From Haloarcula regularis (GTDB lineage Archaea > Halobacteriota > Halobacteria > Halobacteriales > Haloarculaceae), in assembly GCF_029338315.1 (NCBI RefSeq), contig NZ_CP119794.1, forward strand, positions 1,860,001-1,924,000: a stretch of DNA of 64,000 nt, given 5' to 3'. The position numbers and the translations under genes were made by a program. The notes beneath the pieces are model-generated. The model did no database searches, had not been told where the DNA came from, and saw only the letters and a program-made list of their open reading frames with translations. Below, in pieces: positions 1 to 9,002 of the stretch (positions are counted from its first letter, which is position 1; every line of letters begins with the position of its first letter).

Positions 1-223
1 TGGTGCCTTCGAGAGAGACGTCGATGCCGGCGTCTTCGAGGATTTCCTTCGCCCGACGGACCGACGCGATCTGCGTGACGAACGCCCCCTCGCGGTTCTG
101 CTCGAAGTCGTGGACCAGTGTGACCTGGACGGACTCGGTATCAAGTGGCAGACTCGTGAGTTCGGTGGCCTGTGCTCGCGCACGTGTCTCGTCACGGTCG
201 ATGCCGACGACGATTTCGTACAT
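1..223 (-). CDS. Universal stress protein (UspA) family, N-terminal part; runs off the window
   Basis: The frame opens with ATG at 223 and reads MYEIVVGIDRDETRARAQA, the first beta strand of the UspA alpha/beta fold, followed by VQVTLVHDF (second strand) and a helix rich in RRAKEIL. Members are small cytoplasmic nucleotide-binding proteins linked to stress responses. About 74 codons are visible; the glycine-rich ATP-binding C-terminus lies outside the window, so ATP-binding and non-binding types cannot be told apart. It reads away from the hemerythrin remnant, with about 105 bp between them. Confidence 0.75.
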   Translation of the reverse strand, partial: MYEIVVGIDRDETRARAQATELTSLPLDTESVQVTLVHDFEQNREGAFVTQIASVRRAKEILEDAGIDVSLEGT

Positions 224-328
224 ATCCGAGGGATAAACGGAGCGGGATGAAAATACTGTGGGCCAGTCTCACGCGGTGAGAACGCTCGACCCCCTCGGCC
301 GCGGTGGCGCCACCCCACGTGGACGGGC

Positions 329-724
329 TCAGCCGCCGCCGGCGCGGTGCAGGCGCCCCTCGGCGTCGAACGCGCCGTAGTCGCCGGTCGGATACCACTC
401 GCCTCTGGTCGTGCTCGCCGCGACGTCGCTTCCGGCGATGTGAGAGTCCAGCCAGTCCCTGGCGAACTCGAGGACGTCGACGGTGATCGGCTCGCCCGCC
501 TCGTGTTTCTCGCGGAACTCGCGGACGGTCTCGGCGAACTCCGCGTGCATCTCCCGGTGGTCGTAGAAGCAGTCCGCACAGTCCATCGCGTACCCGCAGT
601 CCTGCATGAACTCCTCCTCGTCGCCGAAGTGGTACCCGGTGTACCGCTCCAGCTCCCGCAGGACGTCGCCGACGGCGTCCTCGGAGTGACCCTCATCGAC
701 GGCGACGTAGGGGTCGTTCAGCAA
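329..724 (-). pseudogene. 5'-truncated bacteriohemerythrin-like gene
   Basis: The frame carries the later helices of a hemerythrin domain: YHFGDEEEFM, a CADCFYDHREMHAEF stretch and WLDSHIAG, which hold the iron-ligand His/Glu residues of the diiron O2-binding family. The first helix of the family (W-D ... D-x-Q-H, with the first His ligand) is missing. Only about 60 bp separate this frame from the srp54 stop, and none of the three frames there encodes that helix or offers an ATG; the nearest start is a TTG at 724. It therefore looks like a remnant lacking one iron ligand, probably non-functional. A short form with an unusual start is possible but less likely. Confidence 0.6.
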
Positions 725-783
725 TTCGAATGCAAAAACGCCGACCCGATTCCCAGCGGGTGAAACCCCTGCCGGGCCCGCGA

Positions 784-2189
784 TCAGTCGCCGAACGGCC
801 CGCCACCGCCGCCCATGCCGCCCATACCGCCCATGCCGCCGCCACCGCCCTTCTGCATCTGTTTCATCATCCGCTCCATGTCGCCGTCGCCCATGCCCTG
901 GAACTGCTTTAACATCTGCTCCATCTGCTTGTGCTGCTGGAGTAGCTCACGGACGCGTTCCTCGGGCTTGCCCGACCCGCGGGCGATGCGCTCGGTGCGG
1001 GACTGGCCGACCACCCGGGGGTTCTCGAGTTCCTCCTCGGTCATCGAGTCCATGATGACCTCGAAGTCGACCATCCGCTCCTGGGTGACGTCCATCGCGT
1101 CGTCGGGCAGCTGGTCCATCAGCCCACCGCCCAGGCCGGGAATCATGTCCAGCACCTGATCGAGCGGCCCCATCTTGTTCATCGTCTGCATCTGCTTTCG
1201 CATGTCGTGGAGGGTGAAGGGCCCGTCCATCATGTCCTCGGGGTCCCAGTCCTCGTCTTCCTCCTGGGTCTCGGTCATCGCACGCTCGACGCGCTCGGTC
1301 AACTGCTTCAGATCGCCCATCCCGAGCAGGCGCGAGATGAATCCGCTGGGCTCGAAGCGCTCGATGTCCTTGACCGTCTCCCCCGAGCCGAGGAAGGCAA
1401 TAGTCGAGTCCGTCTCGTTGACGGCGGCCAGCGCGCCCCCACCTTTCGCCGTCCCGTCGAGCTTGGTGATGACCACGCCGTCGATGCCGATGGCCGCCTC
1501 GAAGTCGGCGGCCTGGCTCTTTGCGCTCTGGCCCATCGCGGCGTCCAAGACCAGGAGGTTCCGGTCCGGGTTCACCTCGCTCTCGATGCGCTCGATCTGC
1601 TCGATGAGCTCCTCGTTGAGCCCGTCTCGACCGGCGGTGTCGACGATGCGGACGTCGGCCTCTTTCGTCGCCTCCAGCCCCTCGCGGGCGATCTTCACGG
1701 GGTCGTCGGCGTCCGGGTCGCCGTAGAAGTCGACCTCGGCGTTGTCGGCCATCTGCTTGGCCTGGTCGTAGGCGCCGGGGCGGTCCGTGTCGGTCTGGAT
1801 GATAGCCGGGTGGAGGCCCTTCGTCGAGAACCACCACGCCATCTTCGCGGCCGTCGTGGTCTTCCCCGACCCGTAGAGGCCGGCGAGCATGATGGTCTGT
1901 TCCTCCAGGGGCAGGTCCGTCGACTCCCCGACCAGGTCGACCAGTTCCTCGTAGACGATGCGCAGGACCCAGTCTCGCGGCGAGGTGCCGGCCGGTGGGT
2001 CCTCGTCGAGGGCCCGTGACTTGATGCTCTTCGAGAGGTCCTGGACGAGCGAGACGTCGACGTCGGCCTGAAGCAGGGAGCGCTGGATCTCCCGGACGAC
2101 GTCCTCGACGTCCTCCTCTGAGATGCGGGACTCCCCCGGAGGTTGTCGAGGGTCCCGCGGAGCGAACTGCCGAGATCGTCGAGTACCAT
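784..2189 (-). CDS. srp54: Signal recognition particle 54 kDa protein (SRP54), frame broken near 2132
   Basis: GTPase that binds 7S RNA and hydrophobic signal sequences and docks on FtsY for co-translational membrane targeting. The first 19 residues ([16 protein letters not shown]) are in the frame of the ATG at 2189; the rest ([12 protein letters not shown] onward) is in another frame. The N domain, G domain ([14 protein letters not shown]-loop, [18 protein letters not shown]) and methionine-rich M domain with a Gly/Met-rich tail are all present. Restoring one base in the run before SRISEED (near 2132) gives a full-length protein of about 468 residues. SRP54 is essential and single copy, so the break is most likely a sequencing error. 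Confidence 0.93.
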
Positions 2190-2283
2190 TTGCCAGTCGG
2201 TACGCGGCGGGGGCGGTAAAGGCTTGTCGTCGCCGGACAGCGGATGCCGAAAGCGACATACCCGTCTGCCGTCTGGCTCGCGT

Positions 2284-3192
2284 ATGGGCGTCCTCGGGCA
2301 GTTCCTCTACATGCTCGCCTTCCTGGCGCTCGGCGTCGGCGTGCGCCGCGTCGGCGTCCTCGAGGAGCGCCACATCAACTGGCTGACGGCGGGCGCGTTC
2401 TACGTCGCCCTGCCGGCGCTCATCGTCTCTTCGACGTACGACCAGTCGCTGGGCGAGCTGGTCTCGCCGGCGCTCGTCGTCGGCTTCTGGGCCGTCGTCG
2501 GCGCGACGGTGCTCGCGGCGTGGCTCCTCCACCGGCGGACAGACGACGACGGTCGACGGAGCGTCGCCATCATCCAGTCGTACCACGGCAATCTCGGATT
2601 CCTCGGCGTGCCGCTCGTCGCCGCGACGCTGGGTGGCGAGGCGACGGCGGTCGCCAGCGTCGTCCTCGGTATCGGGGTGCTCACACAGACCCCGATCACC
2701 GTCCTCACGCTGGTCCGGACCAACGGCGTGGCGGCGTCGGTCGCGGGCGAACTCCGGAGCGTCGCCACGAACCCCATCCTCCTGTCGCTCGCCGCGGGCG
2801 TCGTCGCCTCGCTTTCCGGCGTCGGCATCCCGTCGGCCGTCGACGGCACCCTCACCACTGTCGCGGACCTCGCGCTCCCGCTGGCGCTGGTCTGTATCGG
2901 CGGGACGCTCGACACCGACCTGCCCGAGTCGCGGCTCCGTGATGCAGGGAGCGTCGTCGCGCTGAAGATCGTCTGGATGCCCGCTCTGGGCTACGTCGTC
3001 TACTCGGCGCTGGGGCTCGGGCCGACGGCGCTGGCCGCGAGCGTGCTGATGCTTGGGACGCCCACCGCGGTCGCGACGTACGTCTACGCGACGGAACTGG
3101 GCGGGGACGTGGCCGCCGCGTCGATGAACGTCTTCGCCTCGACGCTGGTCTCGCTGGGGACCCTCTCGCTTTTGGCGTGGCTGCTGGGGTAG
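2284..3192 (+). CDS. AEC (auxin efflux carrier) family transporter
   Basis: A 302-residue, almost wholly hydrophobic protein with about ten transmembrane segments arranged as two five-helix halves, typical of the AEC/bile-acid:Na+ symporter-like fold. Visible family features are an N-terminal [18 protein letters not shown] and the mid-protein [14 protein letters not shown] crossover, whose helix-breaking glycine/proline marks the substrate path. It presumably exports or exchanges small organic acids across the cytoplasmic membrane; the substrate cannot be read. ATG at 2284 is chosen because upstream in-frame codons lie opposite the srp54 start. Divergent from srp54 with about 95 bp between. 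Confidence 0.85.
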   Translation: MGVLGQFLYMLAFLALGVGVRRVGVLEERHINWLTAGAFYVALPALIVSSTYDQSLGELVSPALVVGFWAVVGATVLAAWLLHRRTDDDGRRSVAIIQSYHGNLGFLGVPLVAATLGGEATAVASVVLGIGVLTQTPITVLTLVRTNGVAASVAGELRSVATNPILLSLAAGVVASLSGVGIPSAVDGTLTTVADLALPLALVCIGGTLDTDLPESRLRDAGSVVALKIVWMPALGYVVYSALGLGPTALAASVLMLGTPTAVATYVYATELGGDVAAASMNVFASTLVSLGTLSLLAWLLG

Positions 3193-3221
3193 GTTTGCGA
3201 TGGGGCGGCCCCACGTCCGGT

Positions 3222-3596
3222 ATGGCCTACCACCACCTCGACCCCGACGACCTCCCGGAGACGGTGGACTACCCCTGTGACCGCCGCGGCATCTCGGACG
3301 CCGCCGAGCTTGCTGTTCTGCACGCGGCCACCTACGAGATGGCCCCCGGCGAGCAACTGCCCAGGACCTACCACTACCACGAACGGCGCGAGGAGCTGTT
3401 CTACGTGCTCTCGGGGACCCTCCACGTCGAGACGCCCGACGGCGAGTACGTTGTCCCCGCTGGCGAGGTGTTCGTGGCCGAGCCGGAGAGCCCGCACCTG
3501 GCCTACACTCCCGACGACGCCGACGAGTCTGTGAAAGTGCTCGGCGTCGGCGCCCCGAAGACGGACATCGCACTCCCGTACGACCCCGGGGAGTGA
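3222..3596 (+). CDS. Single-domain cupin protein
   Basis: A 124-residue beta-barrel protein. Cupin motif 1 is visible as [18 protein letters not shown] (two His and a Glu as metal ligands), followed by the [16 protein letters not shown] motif 2 with its His. Such small cupins bind a divalent metal and act as isomerases, dioxygenases or sugar-binding sensors; nothing here fixes the substrate. ATG at 3222 follows the AEC gene by 29 bp, so the two may be co-transcribed. Confidence 0.8.
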   Translation: MAYHHLDPDDLPETVDYPCDRRGISDAAELAVLHAATYEMAPGEQLPRTYHYHERREELFYVLSGTLHVETPDGEYVVPAGEVFVAEPESPHLAYTPDDADESVKVLGVGAPKTDIALPYDPGE

Positions 3597-3662
3597 CCGC
3601 CGGGCGCGTCCCACCCGACTGGATGCAGTGGACTGATGTGCGACGGCCCGGAACCGGCGGGC

Positions 3663-3944
3663 ATGCCCTCCGACACAGCCGATGACGCAGCCCTCCGCTC
3701 CGTCCGCCGCTGGCTCTGCGTCGTCGCGTTCGCGCTCGGCGTCGGCCTCGTCGCGCTCGCCAACATCGGGAACGTGGTCACCGGCTACCAGGACGGCCTC
3801 CTGTTCGCGCTGACGGGCGTCGCCGGCGGCGTGGTCGCGCTCGCGGCGGCCGTGACCCTCATCGACGACCTGCTCCCGGAGTCGTCCGCGCCCGACCCCG
3901 ACGGCCACCCGACGGCGGGGTCGGACGACACACGCACAGAGTAG
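3663..3944 (+). CDS. Small hypothetical membrane protein
   Basis: A 93-residue protein of no recognised family. It has two transmembrane segments ([19 protein letters not shown] and a second Gly/Ala-rich one around [13 protein letters not shown]) and an acidic, Asp/Pro-rich C-terminal tail that is probably cytoplasmic. An alternative ATG at 3636 would add nine residues; 3663 gives a more usual halophilic N-terminus. A six-T run begins five bases after the stop and may end this transcript. Confidence 0.55.
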   Translation: MPSDTADDAALRSVRRWLCVVAFALGVGLVALANIGNVVTGYQDGLLFALTGVAGGVVALAAAVTLIDDLLPESSAPDPDGHPTAGSDDTRTE

Positions 3945-3948
3945 CACG

Positions 3949-3954
3949 TTTTTT
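3949..3954 (+). terminator. Oligo-T run, possible terminator and promoter element
   Basis: Six thymines lie five bases after the stop of the small membrane gene, the kind of T tract that ends archaeal transcripts. It is also 26-31 bases upstream of the kdgA ATG, where a TATA box would be, so it may serve both roles. Confidence 0.4.
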
Positions 3955-3979
3955 CTCCCCGCCGCTCGCACCGTCAGTC

Positions 3980-4630
3980 ATGACGAGAAAACAGGACGTC
4001 CAGCAGGCACTCGTAGACAGCGGCGTCACGGCAGTCCTCCGTGGCATCCCCGAGGACCAGATGGTCGACGTGGCCCGGGCCATCCACGAGGGCGGGGTCC
4101 GCGCGCTCGAACTCACCGCCGACGCCAAGCGGTGTTCGGACATGATCGCGGCCGTCGACAGGGAACTCGAGGACACCGACGCGGTCATCGGCGCGGGCAC
4201 CGTCATGGACGCCGCCGCCGCGCGCAACGTCATCGAGGCCGGCGCGGAGTTCGTGCTGGCGCCGAACCTGAACGAAGACGTCGTCGACGTCTGCAACCGC
4301 GCGGGCGTCGTCTGCGTGCCGGGCGTGATGACGCCGACGGAGGCCGCCCAGGCGATGGAGGCCGGCGCGGACATCCTGAAGATGTTCCCGGCGAAGACCG
4401 TCGGCCCGAGCCACATCGGCGCGCTGCAGGGCCCGCTCGGTGACATCCCGATAATGCCGACCGGCGGCGTCTCGGTGGACAACGTGGCCGACTACTTCGA
4501 GGCCGGCGCCGTCGCGGTCGGGGCGGGCTCTGCGCTCGTCGACTACGAGGCCATCGAGAACGACGATATGGACGGCGTGCGCGAGAGCGCCGCCGAGTTC
4601 GTCGAAGCCGTCGAGGCTGCGCGCGAATAG
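3980..4630 (+). CDS. kdgA: 2-keto-3-deoxy-6-phosphogluconate (KDPG/KDPGal) aldolase
   Basis: Class I aldolase of 216 residues that splits KDPG (and often its galacto epimer) into pyruvate and glyceraldehyde-3-phosphate in the semi-phosphorylative Entner-Doudoroff pathway. The Schiff-base lysine is K134 in ADILKMFPAK, the catalytic glutamate is E44 in ALELTADA, and GAGTVMD and MPTGGVS phosphate-binding loops are present, all typical of the bacterial-type Eda fold. ATG at 3980 has a T-rich element 26-31 nt upstream, consistent with a leaderless transcript. It may serve the galactonate dehydratase encoded near 45 kb, although it is not linked to it. Confidence 0.92.
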   Translation: MTRKQDVQQALVDSGVTAVLRGIPEDQMVDVARAIHEGGVRALELTADAKRCSDMIAAVDRELEDTDAVIGAGTVMDAAAARNVIEAGAEFVLAPNLNEDVVDVCNRAGVVCVPGVMTPTEAAQAMEAGADILKMFPAKTVGPSHIGALQGPLGDIPIMPTGGVSVDNVADYFEAGAVAVGAGSALVDYEAIENDDMDGVRESAAEFVEAVEAARE

Positions 4631-4669
4631 CGCGGCTCCTCGGCGGGGAAAGCCGCGGCGAGAAGCGAG

Positions 4670-5829
4670 TCAGTCGAACAGGCGGTCGACGATCTCCTCG
4701 GGCTCGAAGGCCTCCAGGTCGTCGTAGTCCTGGCCCGTCCCCAGAAAGAGGATGGGCTTGCCGGTGACGTGGGCCACCGAGATGGCCGCGCCGCCCTGCG
4801 GGTCGGCGTCGGCCTTCGTCAGGACGGCCCCGTCGATGGCGGCTGCCTCGTTGAACTCGCGGGCGCGGTTGACCGCGTCTTGCCCGGCGACGGCCTCGTC
4901 GACGAACAGCGTCATGTCGGGGTCGATGTTGCGGTCGATCTTCTCGAGTTGGTCCATCAGGCCGTCGTTGGTGTGGAGCCGACCGGCCGTATCCCCGAGT
5001 ACGACGTCGACGTCGTTGGCCTTCGCGTACTCGACGGCGTCGTAGATGACCGCCGTCGGGTCCGAGCCCTGCTCGTGGGAGATGAGCTTCTTCTCGAGGT
5101 TGTCGGCGTGCTTCTGGAGTTGCTCGTTCGCGCCGGCGCGGAAGGTGTCGCCGTTGGCCAGCACCGTCGAGAGCCCGCGGTCCTCGAAGTACTGCGCCAG
5201 CTTGGCGATGGTGGTCGTCTTGCCGACGCCGTTGACGCCGGTGAAGACGATGACGACGGGCTTGTCGGCGGCGGCGACCCGCTCGTCGAAGTCGAACTGG
5301 CCGACGCTGATGACGTCGTACAGCGCCTCGCGCAGCGCGTCCTGACGAGGTTGCCCGTACTCGAGAGCCGCCGACGGGTCTGCCCGGTGAGGTTCTCCTT
5401 GACGCCCTCGAGGATCTCCTGGGCGACGCCCATCTCGACGTCGCTGGACAGCAAGGCGAGTTCCAGGTCGTCGAGGTGCTTCTGGAGGTCCGCCTCATCG
5501 ATGACGGTCTTGCCCGTGGCCATGATCTTGGCCTTCTGGGTGAGACTCCGGCCGCTCGTGTCCTCGGACTCCTCGGGGGCGTCCGCCGCCTCCTCGGAGG
5601 GCGACTCGTCAGCGTCGACGTCCGTCCCGGTGTCCGCGTCGGGCGCGGCAGCGTCGGCCTCGACCGGCGCGTCCGGGCCGGGGGTCTCGTCGGTCACTCC
5701 CTCGGCGTCGCTGTCCGTGGCCTCACCGTCGGGTGCCTGCTCGTCGGCCTCGGCGGCCGCCTCCTCGTCGACGTCTTCCTCGACGTCGCTGGTGAACCCG
5801 CTGAGTTTGTCTTTCAGTCCGTCGAACAT
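4670..5829 (-). CDS. ftsY: Signal recognition particle receptor FtsY, frame broken near 5344
   Basis: Membrane-associated GTPase that receives the SRP54-ribosome complex. The protein starts MFDGLKDKLSGF, followed by a long acidic Asp/Glu/Ala linker (about residues 15-95) that contacts the membrane, then the N domain. Past NLTGQTRRRLSSTGNLV the frame changes; the other frame holds the NG domain with GVNGVGKTTTIAK, DTFRAGANEQ, GDTAGRLHTN and TKADADPQGG and ends at 4670. One missing base near 5344 (expected NLVQDALREALYDV) explains it. FtsY is essential, so a sequencing error is the likely cause. It lies 10 bp after prefoldin alpha and should share its operon. Confidence 0.93.
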
Positions 5830-5839
5830 CGGCGCCTGC

Positions 5840-6301
5840 TTACTCGTCGCCCTGCTGTTCTTCCTGCTGTTGCATCATCTGCTGCATCTGCTGTTGCTGC
5901 ATCTGCTGGGCCTGCTGTTCGAGCTTCTCCATCTCGGTCTCGACTTCGGCCTTCTCGGACTGGAGGTCGCTGATGTGGTCGTCCAGCGTCTCCTGCTTGG
6001 TCTCGAGCGTGCTGATGGCGCCGTCCTGTTCGCGCTCGGCGGAGTAGCCACCGCCAAGCGAGACGACGACCTCGTCGATGTCCTCGATGGTCGCGCGGAT
6101 GTAGGCGTCGCCGCCGACCGGGACCTGGACCGTCGACCCGGACTCCAGGGTCTCGATGGCCTCGATGGCCTCGTCGATGTCGGTCTGTTTCTGCCGGAGG
6201 TTCTCGATCTCCTCGTCGATGGCCTCGACTTCCTGCTCCATCTGCTCGATCTCCTGTGCGACCTGCTGCATCTGGCCACCGCCGCCACCGCCGCCCATCA
6301 T
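5840..6301 (-). CDS. pfdA: Prefoldin subunit alpha
   Basis: A 153-residue subunit of the jellyfish-shaped alpha2-beta4 chaperone that hands unfolded proteins to the thermosome. The protein is two long coiled-coil helices (VAQEIEQMEQEVEAIDEEI and a C-terminal Glu/Gln/Met-rich helix) around a central beta hairpin (STVQVPVGGDAYIRATI), the class alpha layout. The C-terminus is a Gln/Met-rich tract. Its first ATG (6301) overlaps the eL20 stop by four bases (ATGA), which indicates translational coupling; ftsY follows 10 bp downstream. Confidence 0.93.
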   Translation of the reverse strand: MMGGGGGGGQMQQVAQEIEQMEQEVEAIDEEIENLRQKQTDIDEAIEAIETLESGSTVQVPVGGDAYIRATIEDIDEVVVSLGGGYSAEREQDGAISTLETKQETLDDHISDLQSEKAEVETEMEKLEQQAQQMQQQQMQQMMQQQEEQQGDE

Positions 6302-6471
6302 GCTGCCACCTCGTCGATCTCGATCTGGGTACGCTTGAGGTTGTGCTGGGAGCCGAGCAGGCTGAAGATACGCTCCTCGGCGACGTTCTCGTTGGGCGCG
6401 TCTACCTCCGTCTCGAACTCCTGGGGCCCGTCGCGGGCCGGGAATCGTCCGCGAACTGTGTACGTGCTCAT
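6298..6471 (-). CDS. rpl18a: Large ribosomal subunit protein eL20 (L18a/LX)
   Basis: A 57-residue protein beginning MSTYTVRGRFPAR, with the single LX-type ferredoxin-like domain (QEFETEVDAPNENVAEERI) and GSQHNLKRTQI, matching the short archaeal LX form of eukaryotic L18a. The ATG at 6471 is supported by protein length and by the overlap of its stop with the pfdA start. eL20-prefoldin alpha-FtsY is a conserved archaeal gene order. Confidence 0.92.
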   Translation of the reverse strand: MSTYTVRGRFPARDGPQEFETEVDAPNENVAEERIFSLLGSQHNLKRTQIEIDEVAA

Positions 6472-6595
6472 ACCCATCGGTGGGTGCACGAGAGGGAAGT
6501 ATCTTCCCCTTCGGCGGCTTTCGCGGCGTGTGTACCGGTACCACGCACCGGTGGATCGTTTTATCAGCCCCCCGGCCGTCGACTGGGCAAGAGCC

Positions 6596-6955
6596 GTGTC
6601 AGCCGATACACTCCCCGAGGCGGTGGGGTCGAAGTGGGCGTGGATGGTCGAGCGCCACCTCTCGCTGTCCCACGCCGTCCTCTGGTCCGTCGTCATCCTC
6701 GCCTCGATGTTCGACATCGTGACCACCATCGTCGGCCTCGGCCTGGGGCTCAGGGAGGGCAACGCCGTCGCGCGGGCCTTCATCACCACCTACGGAGCGC
6801 CGGGCATCGGTCTGCTGAAGTTCAGCGCGCTGGTCGTGGTCGTCCTCCTGTGGGCCGCCCTGCCCGACCGGTACGCGACCATCGTGCTGTCGGTGTTCGC
6901 GTGGGTATCGCTGCTCGTCGTCGCGGCCAACGCCGTGACCCTGGCGACGCTCTGA
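6596..6955 (+). CDS. Small integral membrane protein, DUF5658-like
   Basis: A 119-residue protein with three to four transmembrane helices and the signature FDIVTTIVGLGLGLREGNAVARAF, where an Asp/Thr pair and a GNxVA stretch resemble haloarchaeal DUF5658 proteins of unknown function. The start is GTG at 6596; the nearest ATG (MVERHLSL) would remove 16 residues but keep all membrane segments. It lies on the strand opposite the ribosomal genes and splits eL20 from eIF6. Confidence 0.65.
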   Translation: MSADTLPEAVGSKWAWMVERHLSLSHAVLWSVVILASMFDIVTTIVGLGLGLREGNAVARAFITTYGAPGIGLLKFSALVVVVLLWAALPDRYATIVLSVFAWVSLLVVAANAVTLATL

Positions 6956-6994
6956 GCGGGCGAACGTTTTGCACCCGCCGACCGTAGAGCGACT

Positions 6995-7159
6995 ATGAGC
7001 CCGGCCACCCACCGCTGTGTCTGTGGCGCGACGCTCAGGTTCAGACAGGACCTCACCAAGGAGTCGCGCGGTACCTCCCGGACGTGGAAGTGCACCGACT
7101 GCGGGACCCCCGTCCCGGGCGTCGTCGGCGAGCGGTTGAGTCACCAGCACCCGTCCTGA
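6995..7159 (+). CDS. Very small zinc-ribbon protein (54 aa)
   Basis: ATG at 6995 opens a 54-codon frame with two cysteine pairs, CVCG near the N-terminus and CTDCG near residue 37, a compact treble-clef or ribbon arrangement. Haloarchaea encode many such one-domain zinc proteins shorter than 70 residues, most without known function. It follows the DUF5658-like gene by 39 bp and may be co-transcribed with it. The paired cysteines and haloarchaeal codon use support coding. Confidence 0.6.
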   Translation: MSPATHRCVCGATLRFRQDLTKESRGTSRTWKCTDCGTPVPGVVGERLSHQHPS

Positions 7160-7241
7160 GCACGGTGAGCGTCTCGCCCGGGGCTCGGGAGTCCAGCGAC
7201 GGCGAGAGAGGGTCAGCGAAGAGAATGGACGGGGCGAGCGC

Positions 7242-7904
7242 CTAGATGTACCCCAGCGCCGCGTCGATACGGCCCAGTTCCGGCCCGGAGGTGTCCGAGC
7301 CACAGACGTAGCCGTAGTCGTTGGCGACCAGGCCCGACCCCACGAGCGGCCCGCCGTAGTTGACGGTCCCGATGTCGGCGGGGACACCGAGCACGTCCTC
7401 TAAGGCGTCGAGTTCGCCGTCGGTCGCCTTCGGGTGACAGAGGACGCCGTTGTTGGTCGCGACGGCCGCGGTGCCGACGGTGTTGACGCCGCCGATGACG
7501 CCCCGTTCGACCTCGACGTCGAGGCCGTCGCGGACGGCCTGGACCGCCTCGCGGGAGAGATCCGGATGGACGTAGGCGCCGGTGTCGTTACAGCAGACGA
7601 CGTTCCCGGCCGCGTTGATTCGACCCGGCAGTTCGGTCACGGGCAGGTCCACGACCTCCCGGATGCGCTCGATCTCGGTCTCGCGTACGCGTGACGTGAC
7701 CAACAGGCCGTTCGCGTTGCCCGTCGCCAGCGCGCCGACGGTGCCGGACTGGCCGATGGTCGTCGGAACGACGGGGACCTCCAGTTCCTCGGCTACGTCC
7801 TCGCGCAGCGATTCGTCTACGTCGGGGCGGACCAGCACGCAGTCGTCGGTCGCACGGGCGAAGACGCCGACGTACGACGACCCGGAGAAAGCCGCGCGAA
7901 GCAA
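7242..7904 (-). CDS. eif6: Translation initiation factor 6 (anti-association factor)
   Basis: A 220-residue five-fold pseudosymmetric pentein protein that binds the large ribosomal subunit and blocks premature 30S joining. Repeated pentein units are visible ([80 protein letters not shown]). The start is TTG at 7904, directly after the eL31 stop; no ATG would give a full first repeat. It belongs to the eL39-eL31-eIF6 transcript. Confidence 0.93.
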   Translation of the reverse strand: MLRAAFSGSSYVGVFARATDDCVLVRPDVDESLREDVAEELEVPVVPTTIGQSGTVGALATGNANGLLVTSRVRETEIERIREVVDLPVTELPGRINAAGNVVCCNDTGAYVHPDLSREAVQAVRDGLDVEVERGVIGGVNTVGTAAVATNNGVLCHPKATDGELDALEDVLGVPADIGTVNYGGPLVGSGLVANDYGYVCGSDTSGPELGRIDAALGYI

Positions 7905-7906
7905 CG

Positions 7907-8185
7907 TTACTCTGCCGTCTCGGCTTCGACGGTGGCCTCGCCGTCTTCCTCGAAGCGGGCCGCCCGGACGCGGAGCTTGCTCGGGACGTTCGCACGGCCG
8001 CGGGCCCACGTCGCCTCGTTGATGGAGGGGTCAATGCGGACCGCACTCTCGTCGACCGAGAAGTGCTTCGCGAGGTGGGCGCGGATCAGGCGCATCGCCT
8101 TGTCGGCGCGCTGGTGCTTCGGTTCGGCGCGGACGTCACGGAGCGGGATCGTGATGACGCGCTCCTCGAAATCACTCGCGCTCAT
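7907..8185 (-). CDS. rpl31e: Large ribosomal subunit protein eL31
   Basis: A 92-residue protein starting [18 protein letters not shown] with the eL31 core [21 protein letters not shown] and [17 protein letters not shown]; the C-terminus is acidic, a halophilic adaptation. Its ATG (8185) shares one base with the eL39 stop (TAATG), and eIF6 follows two bases after its stop, so the three genes are tightly coupled. Confidence 0.95.
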   Translation of the reverse strand: MSASDFEERVITIPLRDVRAEPKHQRADKAMRLIRAHLAKHFSVDESAVRIDPSINEATWARGRANVPSKLRVRAARFEEDGEATVEAETAE

Positions 8186-8337
8186 TATTCGTCAGTGTCG
8201 CTGCGCCGCCAGTGGCGTCGCTTGGGGTTGCGCTGCACCTCGCGGTCCGTCTTGAGCATGACCCAGGCCGGGACGCGACTGTTCTGGTTCTCCAGCTTCG
8301 CCAGTCGCTTCTTCTTGGCTTTCGACTTCTTACTCAT
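8185..8337 (-). CDS. rpl39e: Large ribosomal subunit protein eL39
   Basis: A 50-residue, highly basic protein ([19 protein letters not shown] ... [29 protein letters not shown]) matching the eL39 family, which lines the end of the peptide exit tunnel. The length is exactly that expected. First gene of the eL39-eL31-eIF6 operon; a T-rich, AT-rich stretch just upstream (8340-8385) probably holds the promoter. Confidence 0.95.
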   Translation of the reverse strand: MSKKSKAKKKRLAKLENQNSRVPAWVMLKTDREVQRNPKRRHWRRSDTDE

Positions 8338-8488
8338 GGTATCCTGTCCCTTTCGCACCGTGACTTAAATTCCTTCCTTTTCGGGGCCGCGTCGGGGCCT
8401 GACCCATCCACGTCGGCCACACGGCGCGTTATCACCGACTATAATTTCGAGCGTGGAATTAAGTATTATTCCGGCCGAGTTACAGTCG

Positions 8489-9002
8489 ATGAACCGTCGG
8501 TCGGTGTTACGGACGGTGGGCAGGGCTGGCGACCGCCGGGACGGGGTGTCTCGGGACCGGGGGCGAGGTGGTGGTGTCCGTCCAGCAGGACGTCCACGTC
8601 GACCCCGGCAGGGCCTGGATGGAGACGGGCATCCCCGACGTCTCGGACCCGGGGGGCGCACTCCGGTACATCGTCCGGGCCCAGCAGCCGTTCGACGTGT
8701 ACTTTTTCACCGACGAGGCGGCGTTCGAACAGTACAAGGCCTACATCCAGGGGCGGGAGCCGACGGAGACGCCGCCGGCCAATCCGGAGTACAGCCAGAC
8801 GGCGCTCCCGAAAGACGGCGGCGACCTCTACGAGGCGTCGACGGACGACGGCGGGGCCCGCGAACCGCTCGAAGCCACGGGGCCGTACTACTTCGTGGTC
8901 GACCACTCGAACTACCGGATGGAGACGCGCGTCGACGAGTTCGGCGAGGCGCTCACGGCCTTCGTCGATCTCACGATCATCCGCGACCGGCTGCCCTTCT
9001 AG
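8489..9002 (+). CDS. Putative Tat-exported lipoprotein of unknown function, frame broken near 8520
   Basis: The N-terminus MNRRSVLRTVG has a twin-arginine motif; in a second frame it continues GLATAGTGCLGTGG, a lipobox ending in Cys, then about 140 residues with no recognised domain (QQDVHVDPGRAW, YFFTDEAAFEQYKAYIQG, YYFVVDHSNY). Adding a lost GC pair (or removing one base) near 8520 joins the two parts into one protein of about 171 residues. The VDHSNY stretch recalls haloarchaeal lipoproteins that end in a beta sandwich, but I do not assign a function. Its stop shares a CTAG with the convergent ZIP gene. Confidence 0.6.

Noticed and set aside
2120..2140. Programmed ribosomal frameshifting in srp54, ftsY, hemC and nrdB
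   Set aside because: The break points share no slippery motif or downstream structure, differ in direction, and homologues are unbroken. Sequence error is simpler.
4769..6955. Very long open frames (over 700 codons) antisense to ftsY-pfdA, pitA (16406-18664) and ligA (60886-63045)
   Set aside because: They mirror GC-rich codon bias of the real genes, have no domain similarity, and their residues are Val/Gly/Arg/Leu-rich as expected for antisense frames.
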